Shown here one piece after another: positions 6,732 through 15,868 of a stretch of DNA of 37,532 nt. Source of the stretch: an uncultured Ruminococcus sp. (GTDB lineage Bacteria; Bacillota; Clostridia; Oscillospirales; Acutalibacteraceae); assembly GCA_902764235.1 (NCBI GenBank), contig CACWVH010000026.1, positions 1-37,532 on the forward strand, given 5' to 3'. The notes under the pieces are model-generated. The model saw only the letters and a list, made by a program, of their open reading frames with translations, was not told where the DNA came from and searched no databases. Position 1 is the first letter of the stretch. Each line of letters opens with the position of its first letter. The translations under genes were made by a program, and so were the position numbers.

Positions 6732-9700
6732 TTAAACCTCAATAATCTCAGAAGAATACAGTGAATATATATAACACTGCTTTACCGGCTTGTCAAACAG
6801 CTTGTCGGCAGCCTCTTTATATAAACGCAGCTGAAGGCTGTATCTGCCGGCAAGCTCTGAAATATCCTTTACCCTGTCCGTTTTATAATCTACTATCACC
6901 ATTCCGTCCTCTTCTTCAAATATACAGTCGATTGCACCCTGCATAACTGTGGTTTCTTCTGCTATATCCTCATCTGAACGCAGCTGCATGAAGCTTTCAC
7001 CCTGAACAGCAAGCTTTGCAGGAATATTTACAGTAAAGCGGTATTCACGGTAAAGCCTCTCTGAATTTATCATTCTCTCAAACAGCTGTGACTGTACAAA
7101 GCCGATGATATTTTTTTCTATTATAAGCTCCGTCTGCTGAGCTGTCATCTTCCCAAGATCTATTATTCTCTGCCTTTCCTTTTCAAAGGCTCCTGTTTCA
7201 AGTATTTCCTCACGGAGTGCAGCAAAATCAGTAAAATGCAGAAATTCATGGGTCGCCGTTCCCCTCTCTGTCGGGGAGATCCTTTCTGATCTTGCAAATG
7301 CAGGTCTTGTCACTGCAATGAATTCAGGTGCGCTTTCTCTGTGCGCAAGCATTGAAGCGGATACCTTGGACGGAATAAGTGTGCTTACATCAATCAGTTT
7401 TCCGGCTTCAAATTTTTCGCTGAGCTTTTCGGCAAGCTCGCCTGAGGAAGGTACAGCTTCCTGTTCAGGCAGTACCTGTTCAGCATGACCATATGCATTG
7501 ATGTACACGTATTTTATTACAGGTGAATCAGGAAGCTCCGGTATCTCAACCGGTGACACCTCCTCCGCCAGCTCTCGCAGCTCAGGCATTTTATCGCTGA
7601 CAAGCAGACACATTGTGAGCCAGTCAGAATAGTTTCTGCATGACATTACCTCGTAAGGAAGAAATTTTCCGTTTTCACCAAAGCTGCAAAGCTTTGAAAT
7701 CTCGCCGAGGTATTTTCTGAATTTATTGCTGATTTCATTTTCCATTCCATCACTGCCTGTATAAAAGCTTGAAAGAACGACAAGCTTTTCCTTTGCTCTT
7801 GTCATTGCAACATAAAGCACACGCATCTGCTCGCTTTTTTCCTCGTTTGCATTTGCTGCTGCTATTGCCTTATACTGAAGCGTATTGTAACAAAGGAAGG
7901 AATTATCATCCATTGCACGCATTCCTATTCCATATACCGGATGATAGTTTATCCTTTCCGATAATGCAGATCTGTTTGTTTTTGTTCCTGCAAGGATACA
8001 GATCGGGAATTCAAGTCCCTTTGAATGATGTATGGTCATTATCCTGACCGCATTCACGGGGGATGTATCGCTGACCCTGATCCCGCTGTCTGTTTCCTCA
8101 AGATATCTGATATGACGGACAAAGCCTGTGAGTCCTCCGGATGTACTGTTTTCATAATCAGCTGCAAAGCTGATAAAGCGCCTGAGATTCTGAACACGCT
8201 GATCCGAATCACGCATTGCCCTTACAGCACACATATAACCTGTCTTTTCAAATATCTCAGCGATCAGCTTATCACATGGCATTGTCACTGCAAGGGTGCG
8301 GAAATAACGCAGAAGCTCAAGAAAAGCTGCGCATTTTTTTCCAAGCTCATCACTATCCTCTGCTTTTCTGAGAAGCTTTTTATAATACCGTCTCCCCTTT
8401 TCCGATTTAAGCACAGCAAGCTCGTCAGGCGTAAAGCCTGTCACCGGACAGAGCATGGCAGACGCCATATCAACATCAGAAAGCGGATTGTTCAGTATCT
8501 TCAGATAGGATATCGCAGCTCTTATCTCGTATTTTTCCAGCAGATCATAGTCTGTATCAGTACAGGCAGGTATTCCTGCATTTTCAAGCTCCTCTGAATA
8601 TATATGCGCCTTGTTTTTGACAGCACGCAGAAGAATACAGAAATCACCGTATTCTGCCTTTCTCATTACTCCGCTGTCACTTACCTTTACACCGTCAGCA
8701 AGCATTTTTCTTATCATATCAGCGCAATATATTGCCTCTGCCCTGTTGCAGTTTTCAACCGATATATCGTCTTCACCGTCTCCTGACTTATCAACGCTTA
8801 TAAAATGCACCTCGGTATCAGGTTCTCCGTCGTCTCTTTCAGGATACTCCGCACCTGCTGTAAGTCTTTGCGTGTCGTCATATTCTATTTCACCTGCTTG
8901 TGCGGACATTATCAGTCCGAATACATGGTTTACTGAATCTATTATTCCGCTGCGGCTTCTGAAATTCTTATCAAGGACGATCAGCGCTGGAAACTCAGGT
9001 GAGCTTTCATCATACAGCCTGCTGTTTTCGCATCGCTTTTTGAATATCTCAGGCTGGGCATCCCTGAATCTGTAAATGCTCTGCTTGACATCTCCGACAA
9101 CGAACAGATTGTTTTCATTATCCGATATTGCCTTGAAAATGCTTTCCTGAATATCGTTTGTATCCTGATATTCATCTATCATTATTTCATAATAGCGCTG
9201 AGAAAGCTCCTTTGCAAAATCGGAGCGCTCATATTCGCCGCTTTCACTGTTCTTTTCATACAGCAGCCTGAGCATAAGCCTTTCAAGATCGTGAAAATCA
9301 AGAATCCCCTTTTCACTCTTTGCGGTGAAAAAACGGTCGTCAAACTCCTCAAGCACATTTTTCAGACATTCTATTACCGGAAGTGTCTTTTTATTTCCCT
9401 GTGAATAAAGCTCCTGTGTAAAAACACCGTATTCAAGAAGATCATTTTCCACTATCGAAGCAAATTCACCGAGTCTTGCTGCCGAATATTTCAGCTGCTG
9501 ATCCTTAGACGCACCAACCGATATCCTCACCTTTGAAAAGCCGCTTATAATACCGGCTGCTGCTGAAACATCAAGCTCATCGTCGCTGTAAAGCTCTTCA
9601 AGCTCTGTCAGAAAGAATTCATAGCTGTCAAATGCGTCAAGAGCGGCTGAGTAGCTTTTCTTCTTTGTAAGCGTATACTGCATAGAGATATCTTCCCTGT

Positions 9701-10439
9701 TTATGCAGGCTTCATCAAAAACCCGTCTGAGCTTTTTTACCCGTAAGGAAAGACGCTCCATCATATATTTTGCTGAAATACAGTCATTGATATCCGCATC
9801 CGGGTCATACTGTCTGATACACATATCCATCCATTTTTCAGGGAATGCATGGGAACTGTATTTGTCGTATGCTTCAAGAAGACGGCTTTCAAGATCTGTG
9901 TCAAGTCTGGTGTCTGTCAGAAGCATACTCAGTGTGTTGAAGGAAGCTTCCTCCGATGAGGCGTCCTGCTGTGATCTGCGGTAAAAGCTTTCGATCAGAT
10001 CTGACATTATCCTTCGTCTGAGCTCGTGAAGCTCTGTTTCAGTTCCGATACGGTAATCACGGCTGATGCCGAGTCTGAAAAAGTTTTCTCTGACAATACG
10101 GCTGCAGAAGCTGTCAATCGTACATATATCTGCTGAACCGAGCAAAAGCTGCTGACGGCGGTAGAAATCATTGGAAGGCTCCTCTGAGATAAGCTTATCT
10201 ATCGCTCTGGATATCCTTGATTTCATTTCCGCAGCTGCTGTATTGGTGAAGGTTAGTATAAGAAGTCTGTCGGCAGGGATCTGGTTTTCTGTCAGAAGCC
10301 TTATCACCCTCTGAACAAGCACCCTTGTTTTTCCCGAGCCTGCCGCAGCGGATACGGTTATCTGTCCGCCCTGTGCACTTATCGCATTCTTCTGTGCCCT
10401 TGTTGGTTCAAAGGCGGCTTTAGCTGCTGACATTTTCAT
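6732..10439 (-). CDS. addA: ATP-dependent helicase/nuclease subunit A
   Basis: AddA is the UvrD-like helicase and nuclease half of AddAB, the Firmicute counterpart of RecBCD. It resects double-strand breaks up to a Chi-like site and loads RecA. Visible motifs are the Q-motif region FEPTRAQ, Walker A AAGSGKTRVL at 32-41, Walker B IMIDEYQDTN near 420, helicase motif VI VLYVAMTRAKEK near 880, and the C-terminal nuclease motif IVDYKTDR near 1183. Length (about 1235) is typical. It overlaps the end of addB by about 20 nt. Three starts are possible within 12 nt (GTG 10442, ATG 10439, ATG 10433). ATG 10439 is chosen because GGAG lies 6 nt upstream. It is translationally coupled to addB. Confidence 0.95.
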   Translation of the reverse strand: MKMSAAKAAFEPTRAQKNAISAQGGQITVSAAAGSGKTRVLVQRVIRLLTENQIPADRLLILTFTNTAAAEMKSRISRAIDKLISEEPSNDFYRRQQLLLGSADICTIDSFCSRIVRENFFRLGISRDYRIGTETELHELRRRIMSDLIESFYRRSQQDASSEEASFNTLSMLLTDTRLDTDLESRLLEAYDKYSSHAFPEKWMDMCIRQYDPDADINDCISAKYMMERLSLRVKKLRRVFDEACINREDISMQYTLTKKKSYSAALDAFDSYEFFLTELEELYSDDELDVSAAAGIISGFSKVRISVGASKDQQLKYSAARLGEFASIVENDLLEYGVFTQELYSQGNKKTLPVIECLKNVLEEFDDRFFTAKSEKGILDFHDLERLMLRLLYEKNSESGEYERSDFAKELSQRYYEIMIDEYQDTNDIQESIFKAISDNENNLFVVGDVKQSIYRFRDAQPEIFKKRCENSRLYDESSPEFPALIVLDKNFRSRSGIIDSVNHVFGLIMSAQAGEIEYDDTQRLTAGAEYPERDDGEPDTEVHFISVDKSGDGEDDISVENCNRAEAIYCADMIRKMLADGVKVSDSGVMRKAEYGDFCILLRAVKNKAHIYSEELENAGIPACTDTDYDLLEKYEIRAAISYLKILNNPLSDVDMASAMLCPVTGFTPDELAVLKSEKGRRYYKKLLRKAEDSDELGKKCAAFLELLRYFRTLAVTMPCDKLIAEIFEKTGYMCAVRAMRDSDQRVQNLRRFISFAADYENSTSGGLTGFVRHIRYLEETDSGIRVSDTSPVNAVRIMTIHHSKGLEFPICILAGTKTNRSALSERINYHPVYGIGMRAMDDNSFLCYNTLQYKAIAAANANEEKSEQMRVLYVAMTRAKEKLVVLSSFYTGSDGMENEISNKFRKYLGEISKLCSFGENGKFLPYEVMSCRNYSDWLTMCLLVSDKMPELRELAEEVSPVEIPELPDSPVIKYVYINAYGHAEQVLPEQEAVPSSGELAEKLSEKFEAGKLIDVSTLIPSKVSASMLAHRESAPEFIAVTRPAFARSERISPTERGTATHEFLHFTDFAALREEILETGAFEKERQRIIDLGKMTAQQTELIIEKNIIGFVQSQLFERMINSERLYREYRFTVNIPAKLAVQGESFMQLRSDEDIAEETTVMQGAIDCIFEEEDGMVIVDYKTDRVKDISELAGRYSLQLRLYKEAADKLFDKPVKQCYIYSLYSSEIIEV

Positions 10440-13400
10440 CACCCTCTCCGTTTACGTCCTTTCTGATGCGCTCCATTGCTTCTTCATTGCTGAGGTCCGG
10501 CAGCTCACGATATTTATCACCGTTTTCAAAGCGGCATATGCTTTTATATTCACAGTAATCGCAGGCACGCTTTTCCGGATATGCTTCAATATTTCCGGAA
10601 TAAAGCTCCGTTCCCATGCTTTTAAGACAATCGTCTATATAGCGGAATATCAGGTCAAATTCCTCAGCAGTGACCACACTGCTCCTTTGCGAAAGGTCAT
10701 AAGGAGGCTTTTTATTTGCATTTGCAGGTATGAATTCTCCCTCAAGTCCGCTCTCCATAAGCTCAAGTATTTCCTTTTCGGCAAGAAGCAGTCCTTTCAT
10801 CCGGAAATTCTTATTCTCTTCCTTCTGCGAGGCAGCCAATGCCCCCTCCATGCCTGAAGTTGCCGTGCCTGATCTTGCAGTTGACGGCACATACAGAACA
10901 CCGGCAGGCAGCAGACATTCTCCGTCAGAATATTTTTTCGTACCGTTTTTCAGAATAACGGAAAGATACAAAAGCATCTGAAGCTTTACTCCGTTTGCAA
11001 TATTTCCGAGGCGGAAGATATCGTTTCCTGTTTTGTAATCTATTATCCTGATATATTTCTGATCCCCTGATAAAACAGTATCTACCCTGTCTACAAAGCC
11101 GCTGATGATAAGCTTATCCCCTGTGGGAAGCTCAAGCTCGTATGCCGGGATACTGTTTTCGTCTTCTCCGCCGATTCTCAGCTCAAAATCAACGGGTCTG
11201 AAGCTGTCCTTCATAAACTGCGCCCTCATTCTCCTGAGAGTCTTGAAAGCATTGCGGCGTATCCTTGCACATATAGCTGAAAAACGGCTTGTCATTTCGG
11301 TCTCATCACCGATAGCGGCAAGGTATTCATTCAGGCAGAGTCTGATCTTCTCCTTTAGTATTTCGTCAGTAAACAGTATGAATTCCTCAATACTGTTTTC
11401 ACTGAGGATCTTCTCAAAGATAAAATGCATAGCTGTGCCGTAAAGCCCTCCATCCATACTTGCTTTCCTGATGGGCAGGACTTCAATTCCGAAACGGCAG
11501 AAAAATGCAAATTTGCATGAAGCAAACAGGTCAAGCTTCGTGCTTGAAAGTCTGAGCGGTGAGCCGAAAAGCTTTCTGACCACTGCCTGATCTCTGAGAG
11601 CAAAAGGCTCCCTTTGGGAGAATCTTCCGATAGCACTGGCACGGGCACCGTAATTTTCGCTTCCGAGAAAATAAGTTTTCAGCGTACTGCTCAGCTCTGT
11701 ATTTTCATTCCACATCTCTGCACAGACATCAAATGCCTGTCTTTCGGTATAGAATGCCGGCTTTTCATTCGATGTATCGCAAATGACCGTATCCGGAATT
11801 ATGGACATCAGCTCGCTTACAATAACAGACGGCTCGCATGAAGCGCCTGAAAGGCTCAGGGTGCGATAGCTTACGAAAAGCTTTTCAGACGGCGCTGAAA
11901 GAGCTGCATATACGTTGTATTTTTCCTTGAGTGTATTTCCGAATATGCTGTCATAAAGCGGCAGTCTCTGCGGCTCGGGGCTTTCCTCCCGAAGCAGTCT
12001 TCTTTCGCTGTCCGTAAAAATTCCCACAGCAGTTGGCTGCGGCGGAAATTCCCCTTCATTGCAGCCGGGAACAAATACGGCTCTCGGGGCTGCACTTCTC
12101 AGACTTCCTGCTATACCGATTGTCACACTGTTTATCGTCCTGGGGATATCCGCAAGGGGAGTTTTTCTGATATATACACGCAAAAGCTCAAAATAGCTTT
12201 TACTGTCTGTTCTCCTGCCTGAAAGCAGAGCATAGAGCTTATCAAGTATCTGCATGAGCTTATCCCATACGGAAGCTTCTCTTTCAGCCTTTGCCTGTCC
12301 TTCCTTTATCCTGACCTGTGAAATGAATTCCCTGAATTTTTTCCGGCATCCGACAGCTTCTATATAGCGATACAAAGCATATGTGATCTCCGCTCCGTTG
12401 TGTGCTTTTTTCAGCTCCTCATCAAAGTCCGTCAGCGGCCCGATAAGCTTTTTTCTGGTCTTTTCCAGCGTATCGATCCGCTGGTCAGGCTCATCGCTTT
12501 CATATCTTCCCTGACGCATACCGTCCGGCGACATTGTGAAAGGCTCCTTCCAGCGGTTTCCCCTGATGCTCCAGATATATACATAATCCTCAAGCTCAAA
12601 TATATCTTCATCTGAAAGCTCTGTAAAGCCGCATTTTGCAAGCCTGAGAATTGCCTCTGTATCAAAGCCTCCGTGAATGACATCGAACGCTGAAAGCACC
12701 ATTCTTATCAGTGCCTTACTCTCAAGGGATTCGCTGTCAGACATGAAATAGGGTATGCCGTATTTAGGAAATTCCGAATGTATCACACTTTTGTATTCAT
12801 CAAGGCTTCTTGCAATCACCTCGATCTCATTGAATCTGTAGCCCTCATCATGTACAAGGGTGAAGATCCTTTTTGCTATATATGATATCTCGTCATATAC
12901 ATCCCTTGTTCTGCAGATCTCAAGGGAACCGTCGTTTTCACATTTCTCTGCGTCTGTACCGGTGCGGAAATGCGAAAACAGCCCCTCCTCTACCGCTGCA
13001 AGAGTTTTACTTTTATATCTGAGACCGTTTTCAGAGCAGTCAGTCAGTATACATTCGTGTGCCGTTTTAGCTGCTGATTTCAGAAGTGTCCGGTATGTAT
13101 TTTCCGACTCAGCAAATACAGATATATCCCCTCCGTAAATGCTGCGGTCCATACACAGCGAAATATAGATATCCTTAGCCTGGGAAAATATCCGCTCACA
13201 GATCTTTATCTCCTGTGCGGAAAAGCCGGTGAAGGAATCCATAAAGACCGTCATTCCTCTGAAATAATCGTATTCTCCCAAAAGCTCGTAAAGCTTTATA
13301 AGATCATCGTCCGGATCATCATATGTGTTTTCTAAAAGCGCATTATAGGCTGCGTATATTCTTGCGCTGTCACGGAGCTTTGACGCAAGCACCCTGCTTT

Positions 13401-13851
13401 CAACAGTTTCAGATACTTCAAAAAGCTGTTCCGGCGTGATAAGGCACATTTTATATTCGTTTATTGCTGTAAGCATCGGCTCCACAAGATCCATTGTTTT
13501 CTTGAGTCCGGCTTTTCCTTTTTTGGCATAAAGCTCAAGCTCTCCGCCCTCAGCAGGAGCGTTTTCTATCGCTAAATCCATCAGCACAGCCTTTATTCCG
13601 TCATTGATCCTCTGACCGACAGCACCTCTGTACTCTTCGAGAATATTGCTGCACAGTCTGCGAAAGCTCAGGACCTCTGTATTTGCAGCCCTCCTGTCAC
13701 CGAGTCTTTCAAGGAGCTGCTTTTCATTATAAAAAGAGCTTTGCTCAGGTACTATCAGAACTGCTCTGTCCTCACTGTCAAGCCGGGAAATGAATTCATA
13801 GATCCGTTCTGTCTTTCCGCTTCCGCTTCTTCCGGTTATAAAATTTATCAT
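10420..13851 (-). CDS. addB: ATP-dependent helicase/nuclease subunit B
   Basis: AddB is the Chi-recognition and second nuclease subunit of AddAB. The 1143-residue protein opens with a Walker A motif, GRSGSGKT at residues 7-14. Its helicase-like core is degenerate, as in the family. A RecB-type nuclease motif, IIDYKTGND, lies near 938. Iron-sulfur ligands fit the known C...CxxCxxxxxC pattern: one Cys in the SCKFAFFC segment near 779 and three in CDYCEYKSIC near 1097-1106. This cluster staples the nuclease domain in characterised AddB proteins. The ATG is preceded by AAGGGGGT. It is first in the addB-addA operon, the usual gene order. Confidence 0.94.
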   Translation of the reverse strand: MINFITGRSGSGKTERIYEFISRLDSEDRAVLIVPEQSSFYNEKQLLERLGDRRAANTEVLSFRRLCSNILEEYRGAVGQRINDGIKAVLMDLAIENAPAEGGELELYAKKGKAGLKKTMDLVEPMLTAINEYKMCLITPEQLFEVSETVESRVLASKLRDSARIYAAYNALLENTYDDPDDDLIKLYELLGEYDYFRGMTVFMDSFTGFSAQEIKICERIFSQAKDIYISLCMDRSIYGGDISVFAESENTYRTLLKSAAKTAHECILTDCSENGLRYKSKTLAAVEEGLFSHFRTGTDAEKCENDGSLEICRTRDVYDEISYIAKRIFTLVHDEGYRFNEIEVIARSLDEYKSVIHSEFPKYGIPYFMSDSESLESKALIRMVLSAFDVIHGGFDTEAILRLAKCGFTELSDEDIFELEDYVYIWSIRGNRWKEPFTMSPDGMRQGRYESDEPDQRIDTLEKTRKKLIGPLTDFDEELKKAHNGAEITYALYRYIEAVGCRKKFREFISQVRIKEGQAKAEREASVWDKLMQILDKLYALLSGRRTDSKSYFELLRVYIRKTPLADIPRTINSVTIGIAGSLRSAAPRAVFVPGCNEGEFPPQPTAVGIFTDSERRLLREESPEPQRLPLYDSIFGNTLKEKYNVYAALSAPSEKLFVSYRTLSLSGASCEPSVIVSELMSIIPDTVICDTSNEKPAFYTERQAFDVCAEMWNENTELSSTLKTYFLGSENYGARASAIGRFSQREPFALRDQAVVRKLFGSPLRLSSTKLDLFASCKFAFFCRFGIEVLPIRKASMDGGLYGTAMHFIFEKILSENSIEEFILFTDEILKEKIRLCLNEYLAAIGDETEMTSRFSAICARIRRNAFKTLRRMRAQFMKDSFRPVDFELRIGGEDENSIPAYELELPTGDKLIISGFVDRVDTVLSGDQKYIRIIDYKTGNDIFRLGNIANGVKLQMLLYLSVILKNGTKKYSDGECLLPAGVLYVPSTARSGTATSGMEGALAASQKEENKNFRMKGLLLAEKEILELMESGLEGEFIPANANKKPPYDLSQRSSVVTAEEFDLIFRYIDDCLKSMGTELYSGNIEAYPEKRACDYCEYKSICRFENGDKYRELPDLSNEEAMERIRKDVNGEGDENVSS

Positions 13852-13950
13852 TTTTTACCCCCTTTTCATAAAAAGCTATAGTTGATTGTAAAAACAGTTA
13901 TGTTTTTAAGAGTTTTTCTTGTCTGTTTTGCGATCGGCTGATTATGATTT

Positions 13951-13979
13951 AAGCCGCCACGCATACAGCGGGCGGCTTT
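13951..13979. terminator. Hairpin between prfB and addB
   Basis: AAGCCGCC (13951-13958) pairs with GGCGGCTT (13971-13978). It lies about 55 bp after the prfB stop on the minus strand. The T tract is poor in that direction, so it may be a weak terminator or an attenuating hairpin. Confidence 0.4.
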
Positions 13980-14031
13980 GAATGATTTTTAATGTTCAAC
14001 TCCGGACTCCCGGCCTTGTGAAATGTAACGA

Positions 14032-15168
14032 TCAGACTTCCTCAGAAAAATCGTCGCTGAGCTGATCGAGACTTGCTGCCTTGAGATATGCATTTATGAA
14101 ACCGTCAAGATCGCCGTCCATTACTGCATTGACATTTCCTGTTTCAAAGCTTGTTCTGTGATCCTTGACCATTGTATAGGGCATGAATACATATGAGCGT
14201 ATCTGAGCGCCCCATGCGATCTCCTTCTGGACGCCCTTGATATCCTCGATCTTGTCAAGATGCTCTCTCTCCTTGATCTCTATGAGCTTTGATTTGAGCA
14301 TTGTCATTGCAACATCCCTGTTCTGATACTGGCTTCGCTCGACCTGACTGGCTACCACTATACCTGTGGGGATATGTGTAAGACGTACCGCTGAAGAGGT
14401 CTTGTTGACCTTCTGTCCGCCTGCGCCGCTTGCACGGTATACATCCATCTTTATATCCTCAGGTCTGATATCGACCTCTATTGTATTATCTATCTCCGGC
14501 ATTACCTCAAGAGATGCAAAGGATGTATGACGTCTTCCTGACGAATCGAAGGGAGATACTCTTACAAGACGATGAACGCCTGATTCACTCTTCAGATATC
14601 CGTATGCATTTTCACCCTCAATAAGAAGCACAGCGCTTTTGAGTCCTGCTTCCTCGCCGTCAAGATAGTCTACCTCCTTGACCTTGAAATCATGTCTTTC
14701 TGCCCATCTTGTGTACATTCTGTAAAGCATGAGCGCCCAGTCCTGAGCCTCTGTTCCGCCCGCACCGGCATGGAAGGTCAGGATCGCATTCTTGCTGTCA
14801 TACTCACCTGTGAGAAGTGTCTGGAGACGCTGTGCCTCAAGGCTTGTCTTTACCTTTTCGACCTCAGTCTGAGCCTCCTCTAAAAGAGACAGATCCTCCT
14901 CCTCATTTGCAAGCTCGATGAGCGCAAGTGTATCCTCATACGCATCTGTAAGAGCATCATACTGAGAAATCTTATTTTTCAGTGCACCGGTTTTCTGAAG
15001 TATCTTCTGTGAATTCTCCACGTCATCCCAGAAGCCCGGCTGTGAAGCCCTCTGCTCCAGCTGCTCTATTTCCATTTTCAGCTTATCAAGACCAAGTGCA
15101 TTGGCAAGGTCAAGAATATCGGGATGAAGTCCCTCAAGCTCCAATCTTAATTCCTCGAACTGTATCAT
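14032..15168 (-). CDS. prfB: Peptide chain release factor 2
   Basis: RF2 recognises UGA and UAA in the ribosomal A site and triggers peptide release. The 378-residue protein has the N-terminal helical domain, the RF2-specific anticodon-like tripeptide in RVSPFDSSGRR, and the GGQ loop in RASGAGGQKVNKTSSAVR that reaches the peptidyl-transferase centre. The N-terminus reads continuously through the region where many bacteria have an internal UGA and a +1 programmed frameshift, so that autoregulation is absent here. The start is supported by GGAGAG 6 nt upstream. It is a single-gene unit with a promoter at 15237-15265. Confidence 0.95.
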   Translation of the reverse strand: MIQFEELRLELEGLHPDILDLANALGLDKLKMEIEQLEQRASQPGFWDDVENSQKILQKTGALKNKISQYDALTDAYEDTLALIELANEEEDLSLLEEAQTEVEKVKTSLEAQRLQTLLTGEYDSKNAILTFHAGAGGTEAQDWALMLYRMYTRWAERHDFKVKEVDYLDGEEAGLKSAVLLIEGENAYGYLKSESGVHRLVRVSPFDSSGRRHTSFASLEVMPEIDNTIEVDIRPEDIKMDVYRASGAGGQKVNKTSSAVRLTHIPTGIVVASQVERSQYQNRDVAMTMLKSKLIEIKEREHLDKIEDIKGVQKEIAWGAQIRSYVFMPYTMVKDHRTSFETGNVNAVMDGDLDGFINAYLKAASLDQLSDDFSEEV

Positions 15169-15236
15169 AAATTCTCTCCGTTTCCTGCGGCACAGCCGCT
15201 TTTAATCATATTTTCTGTTTTCAGCTTGCTTTCACT

Positions 15237-15265
15237 ATTATAAAATAATTTTCTTCTCTTGTAAA
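15237..15265 (-). promoter_or_regulatory. Sigma-A-type promoter of prfB
   Basis: On the minus strand TTTACA (15265-15260) and TATAAT (15242-15237) are separated by 17 bp. The gene starts about 70 bp downstream. Confidence 0.7.
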
Positions 15266-15426
15266 GGGGAAAAAACATATTTTATCCTCGGGCAGTGCAT
15301 GAGCTGATATGTCTGATATACATTTTATTGTAGGTAATATTATTATCTGTATATTGATAATAAAGTCCGGTTATGATATAATTCAGATATAAAACACTTT
15401 TCTGATATGCTTGTCCTTCACGATAA

Positions 15427-15627
15427 CCTGAATCCGTGAAATTGAATTAAATCTTTTTTAAACCTTCCGGGTTTTCATTTCAGCCAGGCGTCAGGCGTGC
15501 GCAGCACGCCTGACGCCGTCCCCTGAAGTCTCCCCCTTCCCTTTGGGAAGGGAACCTGAAATGCATAAAACAACGCATTATCTCTGGGTTTTTCAGAACA
15601 ATCAATAATGAGTTTCACGGATTCAGG
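15427..15627 (+). mobile_element. MITE-like element, copy 2 (201 bp, long form)
   Basis: It has the same 15-bp terminal inverted repeats as copy 1 (CCTGAATCCGTGAAA). It is flanked by GATAA on both sides (15422-15426 and 15628-15632), a likely 5-bp target duplication. The centre is a 14-bp stem, GGCGTCAGGCGTGC, with loop GCA. It carries an extra segment absent from copy 1 that includes CCCTTTGGGAAGGG and AAAACAACGCATTATCTCTG. No reading frame is present. It lies between the divergent prfB and sigma-factor genes. Confidence 0.88.
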
Positions 15628-15707
15628 GATAAACTAAAGAGCTTGAGCTTCCCACAGCAGATATTCGGACTACCTCAGCGTTGTTCCTGCCTGAAAGCAT
15701 TTTATTA

Positions 15708-15746
15708 TTGTATTTTCCGCCCGCCTGCGGCGGGCGGAAAATACAA
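15708..15746. repeat. Perfect 18-bp GC-rich hairpin
   Basis: TTGTATTTTCCGCCCGCC is followed by loop TGC and its exact complement. It lies 80 bp from the right end of MITE copy 2 and about 120 bp upstream of the sigma-factor start. It has no flanking T run beyond the stem, so it looks like a repeat or structured leader rather than a normal terminator. The 3-nt TGC loop recalls the MITE hairpin. Confidence 0.65.
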
Positions 15747-15868
15747 AACTACATAAATAGCCGGGGAAATACACGCAATTTATCCAAGCAGGAAGTTTTT
15801 ATAAGAATTTGTGTTTTGCAGAAGTTTATACAACAGGAGCTACGGATTTAAAAAGGTGCTGCAGAATA

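Noticed and set aside
8025-8597. 190-codon frame inside addA on the opposite strand
   Set aside because: addA motifs are continuous across this stretch; the opposite frame resembles no family.
10730-11443. Serine-rich frames antisense to addB
   Set aside because: Serine and proline richness is typical of the reverse strand of acidic coding sequence; no start signals.
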